Shown in pieces: positions 43,946 through 56,853 of a stretch of 64,000 bases of DNA. How positions within the stretch are numbered: position 1 is the stretch's first letter; the number at the start of each line of letters is the position of its first letter. The notes below the pieces were generated by a model. It did not search any database. It was not told where the DNA came from and saw only the letters and a program-made list of their open reading frames with translations. The stretch is from contig JACATO010002131.1 in assembly GCA_018389105.1 (NCBI GenBank), positions 995,501 through 1,059,500 of the forward strand. The letters are read 5' to 3'. The position numbers and the translations under genes were made by a program. This DNA is from Nautilus pompilius (taxonomy: Eukaryota > Mollusca > Cephalopoda > Nautilida > Nautilidae).

Positions 43946-46812
43946 ACTCAGCGCAACAGCTGACTAACTGTTCATGGTGACTGGGTGGACACAGTACCGC
44001 GCTTCAGCGCAACAGCTGACTGACTGGCTAACTGTTCATGGTGACTGGGTGGACACAGTACCGCGCTTCAGCGCAACAGCTGACTGACTGTTCATGGTGA
44101 CTGGGTGGACACAGTACCGCGCTTCAGCGCAACAGCTGACTGACTGTTCATGGTGACTGGGTGGACACAGTACCGCGCTTCAGCGCAACAGCTGACTGAC
44201 TGACTAACTGTTCATGGTGACTGGGTGGACACAGTAACCGCGCTTCAGCGCAACAGCTGACTGACTGTTCATGGTGACTGGGTGGACACAGTACCGCGCT
44301 TCAGCGCAACAGCTGACTGACTGTTCATGGTGACTGGGTGGACACAGTACCGCGCTTCAGCGCAACAACTGACTGACTGTTCATGGTGACTGGGTGGACA
44401 CAGTACCGCGCTTCAGCGCAACAACTGACTGACTGTTCATGGTGACTGGGTGGACACAGTACCATGCTTCAGCGCAACAGCTGACTGACTGACTAACTGT
44501 TCATGGTGACTGGGTGGACACAGTACCGCGCTTCAGCGCAACAGCTGACTGACTGACTAACTGTTCATGGTGACTGGGTGGACACAGTACCGCGCTTCAG
44601 CGCAACAGCTGACTGACTGACTAACTGTTCATGGTGACTGGGTGGACACAGTACTGCGCTTCAGCGCAACAGCTGACTGACTGGCTAACTGTTCATGGTG
44701 ACTGGGTGGACACAGTACCGCGCTTCAGCGCAACAGCTGACTGACTGGCTAACTGTTCATGGTGACTGGGTGGACACAGTACCGCGCTTCAGCGCAACAG
44801 CTGACTGACTGGCTAACTGTTCATGGTGACTGGGTGGACACAGTACCGCGCTTCAGCGCAACAGCTGACTGACTGTTCATGGTGACTGGGTGGACACAGT
44901 ACCGCGCTTCAGCGCAACAGCTGACTGACTGTTCATGGTGACTGGGTGGACACAGTACCGCGCTTCAGCGCAACAACTGACTGACTGTTCATGGTGACTG
45001 GGTGGACACAGTACCATGCTTCAGCGCAACAGCTGACTGACTGACTAACTGTTCATGGTGACTGGGTGGACACAGTACCGAGCTTCAGCGCAACAGCTGA
45101 CTGACTGACTAACTGTTCATGGTGACTGGGTGGACACAGTACCGAGCTTCAGCGCAACAGCTGACTGACTGACTAACTGTTCATGGTGACTGGGTGGACA
45201 CAGTACCGAGCTTCAGCGCAACAGCTGACTGACTGGCTAACTGTTCATGGTGACTGGGTGGACACAGTACCGAGCTTCAGCGCAACAGCTGACTGACTGG
45301 CTAACTGTTCATGGTGACTGGGTGGACACAGTACCGAGCTTCAGCGCAACAGCTGACTGACTGGCTAACTGTTCATGGTGACTGGGTGGACACAGTACCG
45401 AGCTTCAGCGCAACAGCTGACTGACTGGCTAACTGTTCATGGTGACTGGTGGACACAGTAACGAGCTTCAGCGCAACAGCTGACTGACTGGCTAACTGTT
45501 CATGGTGACTGGGTGGACACAGTACCGAGCTTCAGCGCAACAGCTGACTGACTGGCTAACTGTTCATGGTGACTGGGTGGACACAGTACCGAGCTTCAGC
45601 GCAACAGCTGACTGACTGGCTAACTGTTCATGGTGACTGGGTGGACACAGTACCGAGCTTCAGCGCAACAGCTGACTGACTGGCTAACTGTTCATGGTGA
45701 CTGGGTGGACACAGTACCGAGCTTCAGCGCAACAGCTGACTGACTGGCTAACTGTTCATGGTGACTGGGTGGACACAGTACCGAGCTTCAGCGCAACAGC
45801 TGACTGACTGGCTAACTGTTCATGGTGACTGGGTGGACACAGTACCGAGCTTCAGCGCAACAGCTGACTGACTGGCTAACTGTTCATGGTGACGGGTGGA
45901 CACAGTACCGAGCTTCAGCGCAACAGCTGACTGACTGGCTAACTGTTCATGGTGACTGGGTGGACACAGTACCGAGCTTCAGCGCAACAGCTGCCTGACT
46001 GGCTAACTGTTCATGGTGACTGGGTGGACACGTACCGAGCTTCAGCGCAACAGCTGACTGACTGGCTAACTGTTCATGGTGACTGGTGGACCACAGTACC
46101 GAGCTTCAGCGCAACAGCTGACTGACTGGCTAACTGTTCATGGTGACTGGGTGGACACAGTACCGAGCTTCAGCGCAACAGCTGACTGACTGGCTAACTG
46201 TTCATGGTGACTGGGTGGACACAGTACCGAGCTTCAGCGCAACAGCTGACTGACTGGCTAACTGTTCATGGTGACTGGGTGGACACAGTACCGAGCTTCA
46301 GCGCAACAGCTGACTGACTGGCTAACTGTTCATGGTGACTGGGTGGACACAGTACCGAGCTTCAGCGCACAGCTGACTGACTGACTAACTGTTCATGGTG
46401 ACTGGGTGGACAGTACCGAGCTTCAGCGCAACAGCTGACTGACTGACTAACTGTTCATGGTGACTGGGTGGACACAGTACCGAGCTTCAGCGCAACAGCT
46501 GACTGACTGACTAACTGTTCATGGTGACTGGGTGGACACAGTACCGAGCCTTCAGCGCAACAGCTGACTGACTGGCTAACTGTTCATGGTGACTGGGTGG
46601 ACACAGTACCGAGCTTCAGCGCAACAGCTGACTGACTGGCTAACTGTTCATGGTGACTGGGTGGACACAGTACCGAGCTTCAGCGCAACAGCTGACTGAC
46701 TGGCTAACTGTTCATGGTGACTGGGTGGACACAGTACCGAGCTTCAGCGCAACAGCTGACTGACTGGCTAACTGTTCATGGTGACTGGGTGGACACAGTA
46801 CCGCGCTTCTCT
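43946..46812. repeat. Minisatellite, 56/64-bp units, about 46 copies
   Basis: Tandem array with unit TTCATGGTGACTGGGTGGAC, ACAGTACC, GCGCTTCAGCGCAACAGCTG and ACTGACTG, with or without an 8-bp GCTAACTG or ACTAACTG extension. That gives 56- and 64-bp forms. Unit types differ at the CGCG/CGAG/CATG site: CGCG types dominate the left half and CGAG types the right. Copy number is estimated from length, not counted. No open frame spans it. Confidence 0.95.
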
Positions 46813-47651
46813 AGTTTGGACAGTGACTCCCAACTATTTTATTGAGAAAGCTTGCTCTAGAACTTCCTCCCTCGCAACCATTAATTTCGGTTAAGTCTTA
46901 GGAACGCCGCACATTAACTCTGCTGCGACTCTAGTTCTTGACGAATCTTAAGACCACGACACCGAGAGAGAGAGCCAACTCGTTTGTACCTCTGGTTACT
47001 AGCTGCAAGCGTAACATCCCCTGCCCTTCTGCCGCAGACACGGTTTTGCATCGGTCTGTTGGATGTAACAGCTTTAAGATGAAACACTGCTCCCCTAATA
47101 AAGTTTAAAGTGTGATTCATTCTTGCCACCCGCCCCCCCCATGGTACTTGTGTAACTTGTGGAGTAGGCGAAACCCTCGACAACAATGGAAATAAAGATC
47201 GGATAGGCTGAAGGAGAGAGAAGGGGGTAATGGATAGTGGCCACCGTGTCCAGGCACTATGCGGGCAGAGGGGGTCGATAAAGGATCACTCGTTGCACTA
47301 ACGAAAGCCACAGGATGAAACCGGTACTGGGACCCGCGCACTGATACTTCATCTATATTTAAGTTTATGCTCCGACTTCGTTTCGAGAGAACCTGTCTCT
47401 CTCTCTCTCTCTACCCGTCCACCCGACTTCACCGTCGTACGTACGTATCCCCGCCCGCCGTTGCCAGGCGACGGACAATAATGGCGGCGGCTTTCCGGGC
47501 AGTTTGAAAGTTGACGAAAAGTTGCCGGTTCCTTTACCTGAGCGGGGAGGGACGGCCTCGCGGGTCTCAGTCCCCCCGCCTCAAGAGTATAGGCTGTTAG
47601 TAGAGAGACCCCCGCTGGCCCGGCCTCCTCGCTCGCAGGCGGGGGGGAAGT

Positions 47652-47754
47652 ATGGCTATGGAAAAGTGCCTGGTTGTCCGGGATACTTACAGCCGGTCGA
47701 TCACCGCTCTCGGGTACAATCCCGGCCGCAAGGAAATAACGATAGGCTGCGAAG
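47652..47754 (+). CDS. WD40 gene exon 1
   Basis: MAMEKCLVVRDTYSRSITAL, then GYNPGRKEITIGCE. Donor GTAAGG, phase 1. It joins the next exon to give GCEDGMVKCW, a complete WD strand, which confirms the link across a 5-kb intron. Confidence 0.88.
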
Positions 47755-50700
47755 GTAAGGATGTGGGGATAGGGGCCCCGGGGCGAAAAGTGAACCCGGA
47801 TCTCTGGTACGACCCCCTCCATTAACAGAAAACTCCTTAAACTTCCGTGTCTGTCTGTGTGTCCTGTTTCATCACTACCCCGGTGGTGTTTGCTCTGCGC
47901 GGAATCGGGGGTTGAACTTTTAGGGGTTCTGTTTGGGGGTGGGTGGGTGGACATCCTCAAACAGGGAGCAGCTTAACACATTTATTATTCACTCAGAGTT
48001 CCGAACAGAAACCAAATAAAACGATAGCAGACCCGGGTCTACTATTAGAGGGAATAGCCATTTGTTTGGTGAGGGGCAGGCGAGTAGATCCCTAACCAAC
48101 CGAGTTGGCGGGGGGGGGGGAGGAAGGAAAGGGAAGGAAACACTGTCATTTATTTGTTTGTCCGCCTATTTAGGCAAAATAGGCTTCGTTAGCTTCGACA
48201 TTTTTATCGTCGATAAACTGGAGGGAACCCGACTCTCACGTCTGGTGTATGTCGGGAGAAGCCATTGCGGTCTCACGGGTACGACGATCTGGCCCTGGGA
48301 GGGAGACTCACGTGTGGGGGGGAATGTTCTTCCAAATTCTTTCTTGAACAATATTTTGAAATTATTTTCTTTAAAAAAGACAAACAAATTTTAAATAATA
48401 ATAATAATAATAATAAGCCAAATGCGATGGCGAGTATATTTTTTCTTCAGGAATTACGACCGATTGCGCCAGCTGTTGATCCTCATGGCGACAGTAATAA
48501 CAACACTAATCCCCGCTTCTTCTTCTTCTTCTTCTTTATTATTATTTTTTTTTACCGGTTTCGTAACCTGTTTGGGTAGTTTAATTAAATACTCGAGAGA
48601 AGGAAGAAAAGTAAGATCTTCTCTCTTCGGCGCTCGCTGCCAGTCCGCCCCCCCCACCTCGAGATTCACCTTCTCTCCCCGCTCCCCCCACCCAGACCCC
48701 AGATATCTCTTTACTATTTATCTGTTTCTTTTTACTCTTTTTCACTGAGAGTTTACCCCCAAAAGATGAAAATAAGGGGCTGTGCGCTCGTGTGAGTAGT
48801 CGGAATTCCCTCCAAAAACTAGTAACGTATAGTCGACCCCGGAGTGAGCTTAAGGTTTCCCTTAACCCTTGCAGTGCCGCTGGCATTTGCAGGCCTACCA
48901 CACAAAATCTGTTTAGTTTTGTGTACTGTTTCGGTGATGCTTACACCACTGACTGCATGCTGCGTGTCTGTGTTGGTACAGGTGGGGGGGTACACCTGGC
49001 CGAGACACAAAATACAGGTAACATTTCTCTACTACGTTATTATTGTTAATAATAATAATAACAATTATAATTACTATTAAGCTCATCAGTAGAGTGCAAT
49101 ACCGGTAACATTTCTCTACTACGTTATTATTGTTAATAATAATAATAACAATTATATTACTATTAAGCTCATCAGTCATGGATCAAGAGTGCAATCAATA
49201 CTGGTAACATTTCTCTACTACGTTATTGTTGTTAATAATAATAATAACAATTATAATTACTATTAAGCTCATCAGTCATGGATCAAGAGTGCAATACCGG
49301 TAACATTTCTCTACTACGTTATTGTTGTTAATAATAATAATAACAATTATAATTACTATTAAGCTCATCAGTCATGGATCAAGAGTGCAATACCGGTAAC
49401 ATTTCTCTACTACGTTATTGTTGTTAATAATAATAATAACAATTATAATTACTATTAAGCTCATCAGTCATGGATCAAGAGTGCAATACCGGTAACATTT
49501 CTCTACTACGTTATTGTTGTTAATAATAATAATAACAATTATAATTACTATTAAGCTCATCAGTCATGGATCAAGAGTGCAATCAATACTGGTAACATTT
49601 CTCTACTACGTTATTGTTGTTAATAATAATAATAACAATTATAATTACTATTAAGCTCATCAGTCATGGATCAAGAGTGCAATCAATACTGGTAACATTT
49701 CTCTACTACGTTATTGTTGTTAATAATAATAATAACAATTATAATTACTATTAAGCTCATCAGTCATGGATCAAGAGTGCAATCAATACTGGTAACATTT
49801 CTCTACTACGTTATTGTTGTTAATAATAATAATAACAATTATAATTACTATTAAGCTCATCAGTCATGGATCAAGAGTGCAATCAATACTGGTAACATTT
49901 CTCTACTACGTTATTGTTGTTAATAATAATAATAACAATTATAATTACTATTAAGCTCATCAGTCATGGATCAAGAGTGCATCACCATTGTTTACCCAGC
50001 AGCACTTGTCCTAATCCTTAGGCGTGCTCCTTCAATAATAGCTTTTTTGTTTGAACACAAAACGTGTGCAGGATTATTTTGCCATCAGTTACTTTATTCT
50101 AACAACTAAACACGTGAGTAGAACAAAAACAACAAAAAACTAGTAAAACATGGCACTGAGAAACAGGGACACATCCCCACTAAAGATGGAGGGAACACGT
50201 CTGCACTTTTCAAACTGTAATTTGCCCCCCCCCCCACATTATGGTTTCTATCTTACCTGGTGTACCTATGCTTCCCCCTGCTGCTACACACAAAATGTTC
50301 CTTAGAGTTTTGTTGTATACCGAAATTCAGTTATTTTGTGTCTTGTTCATCAAACATCTAATTAATTTTCATAGCATCTTTAGATGTTTTAAACTCCGTG
50401 AGAGTATGGTACGTTAGGGAATAGTTGTTCAAGATATTCCAGTCTATCCATATTTGCGTTATTATACCCTGGCTAATCACCTAATTATTAGTTTTAAATT
50501 GATGCATTTTATTAATAAGACAAGAACAGAGTATTATTGGAAAAAAATGTGAGTATTAATTTTTTTTTTTTGTTACCGTAGTTTACCATCTTGACTCTTT
50601 TCCACACTTTGGTTTAGTTACCATTCTTTGCCATCTCCGTAAGCCAACCCTGATGACAAAGAATGAGCTTAAAAACATCATTAGAAAAATAGTTCCGATA

Positions 50701-53700
50701 TTAAAAAAATGAGAGGACAACATAATTTTTTAAAAATTTTTACCTGCATCTAGGACATCTTTTTGTCTCCTGTATGCAGTCCTTTTTTTTTTTTAGTCTA
50801 TAAAAATGTAAAAATAAGTTATCATCATTTTAAAAAAAGAAAAACGAAAAGCTATGTATATAGTACGCCTTTAAATTGTTAACATTAAAGTTTTAGAATG
50901 GATATGTGAGTCATTGCTGACTGATGGACAATTAAGCATTGGTAAAGAAAAAGAAAAGTTTAAGAAAATGCTTGCTTAATTTCTTTCTCATCCCTGCTTT
51001 TATTTAACATCGAAGCTTACAAGGGAGCCACCTATAAGTCCCTTCTTTCATGTATTTTTATTTATTTATTTTATTTTAAAGATTTCTGTAATGCTGAAAT
51101 TATGTCTGCTCCTGGTCATACTGCCGAGGCTATATCAGTAAATCGATTTAACAAAGTCTGCTGTTTTTCAGTTGCCTGGGAATAAACAAATAATCTTTTT
51201 AAACTTTAAAAACTAAACTCTCAAAGTGCTTTTCACAAGTGCAATTGTGTATTTGAGGGTAATTTAGTGTAGCCATGGAGGACCAATTGGTCTTATTGGA
51301 ATGGAAGATTGTGACAAAAGGTAAACAAAATGTGTACAAACACAGGGGAAGCAACTTGATCGCTTTTTAAAAATTTTTGATATTTTTGTTGTTGACTAAA
51401 ACAGAAAATAGATATGGATAACCTTGCAAAGTTAACACAGAAGTTATCTGCATAAGTTCCAATAAATGCTCATGTTTTGTTTATTAGACCTATGCATTTT
51501 TTAAAATAGCATTCTAAATCTCTTAAACTCACCGTAGTAAAATGAACCTGTGCACAGCCACCATAGCTTATTGTTGCTCATTTATCTGGCCTTTGAATCA
51601 ATCAGCACCTTTGACCGCAAGCAGTTTTCACTGGTAGAATCCTCTCTCATGTTCACCAACTCCCATCACTAGAAAGATCATGTGTCTCACCATACTTAAC
51701 TATTCTTTAGCCAGGGTCTGTCTTGTTTTTTTTTATATTAACACACTGAGCCAATTCATTGTTTTCTCTTCTCCTCTACTCTTAAATATCTGCAAATCAA
51801 GTGAAAAAAATGATTCCAACCACCTTGGACTCCCTAAATAAAAGTTTGGGATAAGCACTAAGATTTTGATGAACTAAGGTGAGTAGAAGCAAATAAAAAA
51901 ATAAATTCCATGTACAGAGGTGAAACTAATTCATAAAAATATTTTTAAAGCAAAATCTGAAAACTTCCAAGAATAAATAATACATAATTTATTTTCTTAA
52001 ATCACCTAAGGAGTTAACGAAACTTATAAGGATGATCAAATTGTTCTGTAAACTGGTTTCCATGTGCAAGGTGTCTGCTATCAAAATCAGTTGCTGAAGG
52101 ATTTGATGAAAATGATTTTGTTTTGTTCTCTTCTACCCAAATAGATTTTCTCTTTCGTATACGATGATTATTGATATTTAATAATACTGTTATAAGTTAT
52201 AACCACAGTGCTTTCATTTTAGTACAAATTTGAAAAAGCTATTTTGTTAATTTAATTTTCTTATCCCCCCCCCCACCTCTAGTCCTGTTGGCTTTCTTCC
52301 ATCCTGCTTGACTGTGCTACCTTAATCTGAAATTTCCGGAGGGGTGCTGTGTGAACTGAGCTTTTAAAGGGTCTACCTTACTTGGTAGCATGATTGCTCA
52401 TTTCCTTTTTTTCTCAACTGGGGAGTTGCAGTTTGTTACAATTATGGCTCCCTTGTTATATTGCCTAATAAATCTTCATAAGTTCATTAACCATTATATA
52501 TATACACACACACACTTAAAGAAAAAACCCTCTTTACTGTCTCTAGCCCCAGCAGGGTTCTGCCAGATTTGTCTGAAACATCTATTGCCAAAACTGCATG
52601 ACTCCTGTGTCTGTCTGTCTGTCTGCTGCCCATCCCTTAATTAAGAAACTTTCTTGTTTGCAACATGCAGTCTTTTTTTGATTAAATTTAAATTAAGTTT
52701 TTAATGCTATAAACTGCTCGGAATTATCAGGAGCAGGTAATTAGATTGATCTCTTGTTTTTGTTTTTTTTTTTTCTCTTCCAAGATGGAATGGTGAAATG
52801 CTGGGAGTTTGATGGTGAACGACTGACGCAGTCAGGACATGCACATGGAGGCTGGGTCACTGACTTTCTCTACTGGTATCAACAAGTTTTATCTGCTCAT
52901 GAGCTAAACTCATTATGATGGCATGTGGATATTTGCTGTAAAACAAATTTATTTTTACTTTTCATCAACTCGAGTCACCCACAAACCTCATCTGTATAAA
53001 TTTTCTGATAATGGAAAATGAATCTTCTACTTTAGATACCTCATTATGCTTGAACATATCATGGTAAATATATATAGAGAGAGTCAGTGCTCAAATACAT
53101 TTCAAAGAGCATTCAGAGAAGATCTGATCTTTTAGACTGGTCTCTATAATTGTTAAACAATTCTGTGTTTTAATTACACATCACTTGAAAAAGTAACATA
53201 AAAACTATTTTATGCAGTATTTTTGTTTTGCACCAAATTTGTCAAAAGAACCAAAAAAAATCTAAATTACTTAGATTGTTCCAGGATTTTATTCTTTTTG
53301 TACTGGAACATGTTGGTTCACATATATTGAAATTTTATCAGTTCTGCCTTTTCTACATGATTTGTTTTCACCAAATATGGAAAATTCAAATTATTTTCAT
53401 AAATTACCCCGAATCTGTTGTCTATCATGTGATCAGATAAGGTAATACTGGATCAGCAATGCCACACTAATGTACAACTTTATGTATTTTTAATCTAATT
53501 TATTGCTTATAGAATCTAGATTATCAGCGTAATGTTATCTAAATTTGTCTTTTTTAACATGCTGCTTTCATCTGAATTATTACTTACATATCTCTGTAGT
53601 ATGTAGATAAAAATGTTTATGTCGAACCAAAATCGTAAATTTACAGAAAGGTTGATTAAAAATTCATTAAAATAAATTTAATTTAAAAAAAAATTTTATT

Positions 53701-56700
53701 GGTTTTATTATTTTGGATTTTTCCTTTTCTTTATTAGCATGAATTATAAATCCCATTAGTCTAAACTGCAACTTAGTTTCTATGTTGTTAATAATAGAGC
53801 AACCTAAAGATTTCCATGTGTTGCTTTTGATTTTTTTTTATTAGCTTCTTTAAAAGATGTTTACATATATTTATAATATCTCGTATTATTCTGTCTGTAT
53901 GTACAGTTGTTGTTCTATTTTTAATGATGAATCTACTTTTAATGGAGTAGTTATTAAAGGGGGAAGCATGGGTCATACACATGTTCTCTCTCTCTCTCTC
54001 TCTTCCAAACCAGTGGCAAGAGAAATGCTTCAAGAAGGGCATCTGTTGTTAAGTAAAAGTAAAAAAAAATATTCTATTCTTAAAACAGGAATGATACCAG
54101 GATAATGTTATCAGCTGGAAATGATGGCAGCATTGTAGCATGGGGTCATCCTGGAGGTGTTTCTGATAAGATTCAGGTGATTTTTTTAAAACTTTTATTG
54201 TTACTAAAAAAATTAGGATATCAGACATGTGCATTTGATGTTAGCATCCACTCATGGTATTGCACAACTCTACAAATGGCAGACCTCTTGAGGGATGCAC
54301 CACCAATGTTTACACACCTGTCAGTGTGTTGCACCACCTAAAATGGACCATCTCATGCTCCTGATAAGTCCATTCCATCAGATTCAGGTTTCAAGCTGTG
54401 TTCTATTGGTAAAAAGTTTGGCTACATAGTTGGGCATCTTACTGTGTGTTTATCTGCCTTTTCCTGTGGCGGTTGACAATTCTTGCACAGTGCCCTTAGG
54501 CATTGTTTTGGAATATGACACGTGGAGGTCATTTCTAATCATCTGTCTAGTGATTTCGACTCCCACCCACCCTTTCTCAAGTATTGTTGATCAGTTTTGA
54601 GGTCAAGATGTCAATCTTGGGTTGCCACTATGGGCAAATAGTTTATACACTGAGTTTGGTGATAAGGTGTTCATAATTGGCTGGTCATGTGTTTTCCTTG
54701 TTTTTCTTCCTGGTTCCACACTCCAACAGCTCTTCATCTTCAGTTTGTTTGAGTCATAACATCATAATGATGACAATACTGACTGCTCACACCTGCTTTT
54801 CATAATCTCTCAGCATCGGATTTTTGTGAAAAGTCATGTGCTATCCCTTGAGCTATTTGTGGAGAAATCTGACGTTGTGCTCAGATGCTGATATTGTATA
54901 CATATGTGCAACAGTTAATTGGGAAAATACAAATATCTTGTTAACAATTGTCAGTGGCTGTAGTCTTCTGTATTCTACATATTTTTTTTTAGTAGTATAG
55001 CTTTTCTTAGGCTCATAGAATTCTCTGTCTTATAAATACATCAAGAGGAGGTGATTCCTCAGGAGTAACTGAAAAGTGTTTACTGGTATAATTATGTATC
55101 AGTAGCACAGTTTCAAAATCTCTATTTTGTTTATAGTTTTTCTGCATTGCCCATATTTGTTGTAAAGAAGAGAAATGAGTGAGAATTTTACAAACTATGT
55201 CATGGAGAGGATTTTTCTCTTTGTAAATATACAACCCTATTCTCTTGCTTTACTCTGGAAAGAGAACATTAAAAAAAATTATCTTTATGATGAGCATAAT
55301 TATTGTCATGCTGCAGTAAACAAAAACAGTTGACTATGCTTCATTATTATTTGATCCGACAGTTTGAGCTGTGTGCAGAAAGTGCATGAAAATGTGGAGC
55401 ATCACTTAAAAGTTCTTAAAAGGTTTGAAAATTATTTTACTATCATAACTCATTTGAAACTGGACCAGGGAAAATGTGATACAGGTGAAGAGTAAGCCAA
55501 CAATTGAGGGGGAGGGGGTCAAACTTTTTACCGTTCAGGTGTGCGTGTTGGTTGGCCAGATAATTACTCTGGTCCGCTTTTTTTTTTTTATGTAGTGATT
55601 GATAGACTAGAATTTCAGCTGTTGTAAAAATACTGGGATTTTTTTTTTTTTTTTAAAGTTATAATTTATTTTACTGTATTGATCTTCATGTTTTGGTAAC
55701 ATTTCAGACTGGTGGTTAAAGCTGTAGTGTGTGGGATCTGAAATGGGTTGCTTGCTTTGCTGATAATTAAGGAAACTTCACAATGTGATGCTATGAAAGC
55801 TGGCATCCACTTCCTGAGCTAAACACAGACACAATCCTTTTTTTTGGTTTTCTTGAATTCTAAATACCGTTGTGATTGTAGCATCAAAGATCTGTCTCAT
55901 CATCTCTGGTAGGTTTTACTGTAGGTGACTTTTAACTGATACCAACAGTAGGTCAGAAGCCTCTATAACAGTGCATTGTGGGAAGGTTTTTTTTTAAAAA
56001 TTGAAACTTGTTTCAGATTCCATGCACTTTAAATTTTTTTAAATCAGAAATTGACCCTTTACCTTCTGAAGCTGCCAAGAGGAGCATACCTATTAATTAT
56101 TGTCTTGAACTTTTATTTAAAAAATTAATAGAAATTGCTTTGTACAACCAAAATGCGCTTACAGCAGTCAGTATTCTTTAGGATGGAAGGCATATCCTTG
56201 AATTTATTAGTAAAAGGGTTATGAGAAATAATATCTTTCTTTATCATCTATTTTAAATTTTCCATTTTCTTTGTTAAGTAACTGGCATGCCATATATTTA
56301 AAATTTAGTGTCCATTTTTACTGAAATATGCTACATGAACTCAAATAATTATCTGATCTAGTATAATTTATGTTTTTGGCTTTATATGAAAAAACTGAGT
56401 AGAGTTTTGTTTGCTTTTTTCTAATGAATTTTAGTTACAACAAGCAAGTAGGTGACCATTACAGTTTATATAGGACTTCCCAGGTCCTGAAGACTGATTA
56501 ACTAATTCATATTTTTCTTCTAATATTTTTACTTATTTATAGCTAAAGAAAAGTTTAGCACTTGTTCATTGCCCTTAATCATTTTTTAACCAGTTTATTA
56601 AATATACTCTTAAACATATCTACACTAAGCTATTGCAGAAACTATATTTTCTAATTGCTAAGAAGTCATTGGTAGGTTCTTAATGAGTAAGTCCTCTCTC

Positions 56701-56775
56701 TGGAAAGTCTAGTGCCACAAGGATAAATTCTCTTGTGACATCACTGAGGAAAAACAAATGCTATTAATAATAGTG

Positions 56776-56853
<78 letters not shown>

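Larger units (their letters stand above)
46813..48870. promoter_or_regulatory. GC-rich promoter island of the WD40 gene
   Basis: GC- and CpG-rich region directly after the minisatellite, containing WD exon 1 and the start of intron 1. The long minus-strand open frame at 47349-47960 overlaps exon 1 and reflects GC-rich composition. No TATA box recognised near the ATG. Confidence 0.6.
47755..52784. other. WD40 gene intron 1
   Basis: First 1.1 kb GC-rich, then a tandem array (49013-49981), then AT-rich sequence to 52784 with C-runs at 50223 and 52265. No exon recognised. Confidence 0.55.

Noticed and set aside
43946-46812. CRISPR-like repeat array
   Set aside because: Units are head-to-tail with no unique spacers, and the surroundings are animal genes; it is a minisatellite.
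47349-47960. 203-codon minus-strand gene
   Set aside because: It lies opposite WD exon 1 in a GC-rich island, where stops are rare; low-complexity and family-less.
48910-49180. Minus-strand open frames across the tandem array
   Set aside because: Asn/Ile runs are translations of AAT-rich repeat units.
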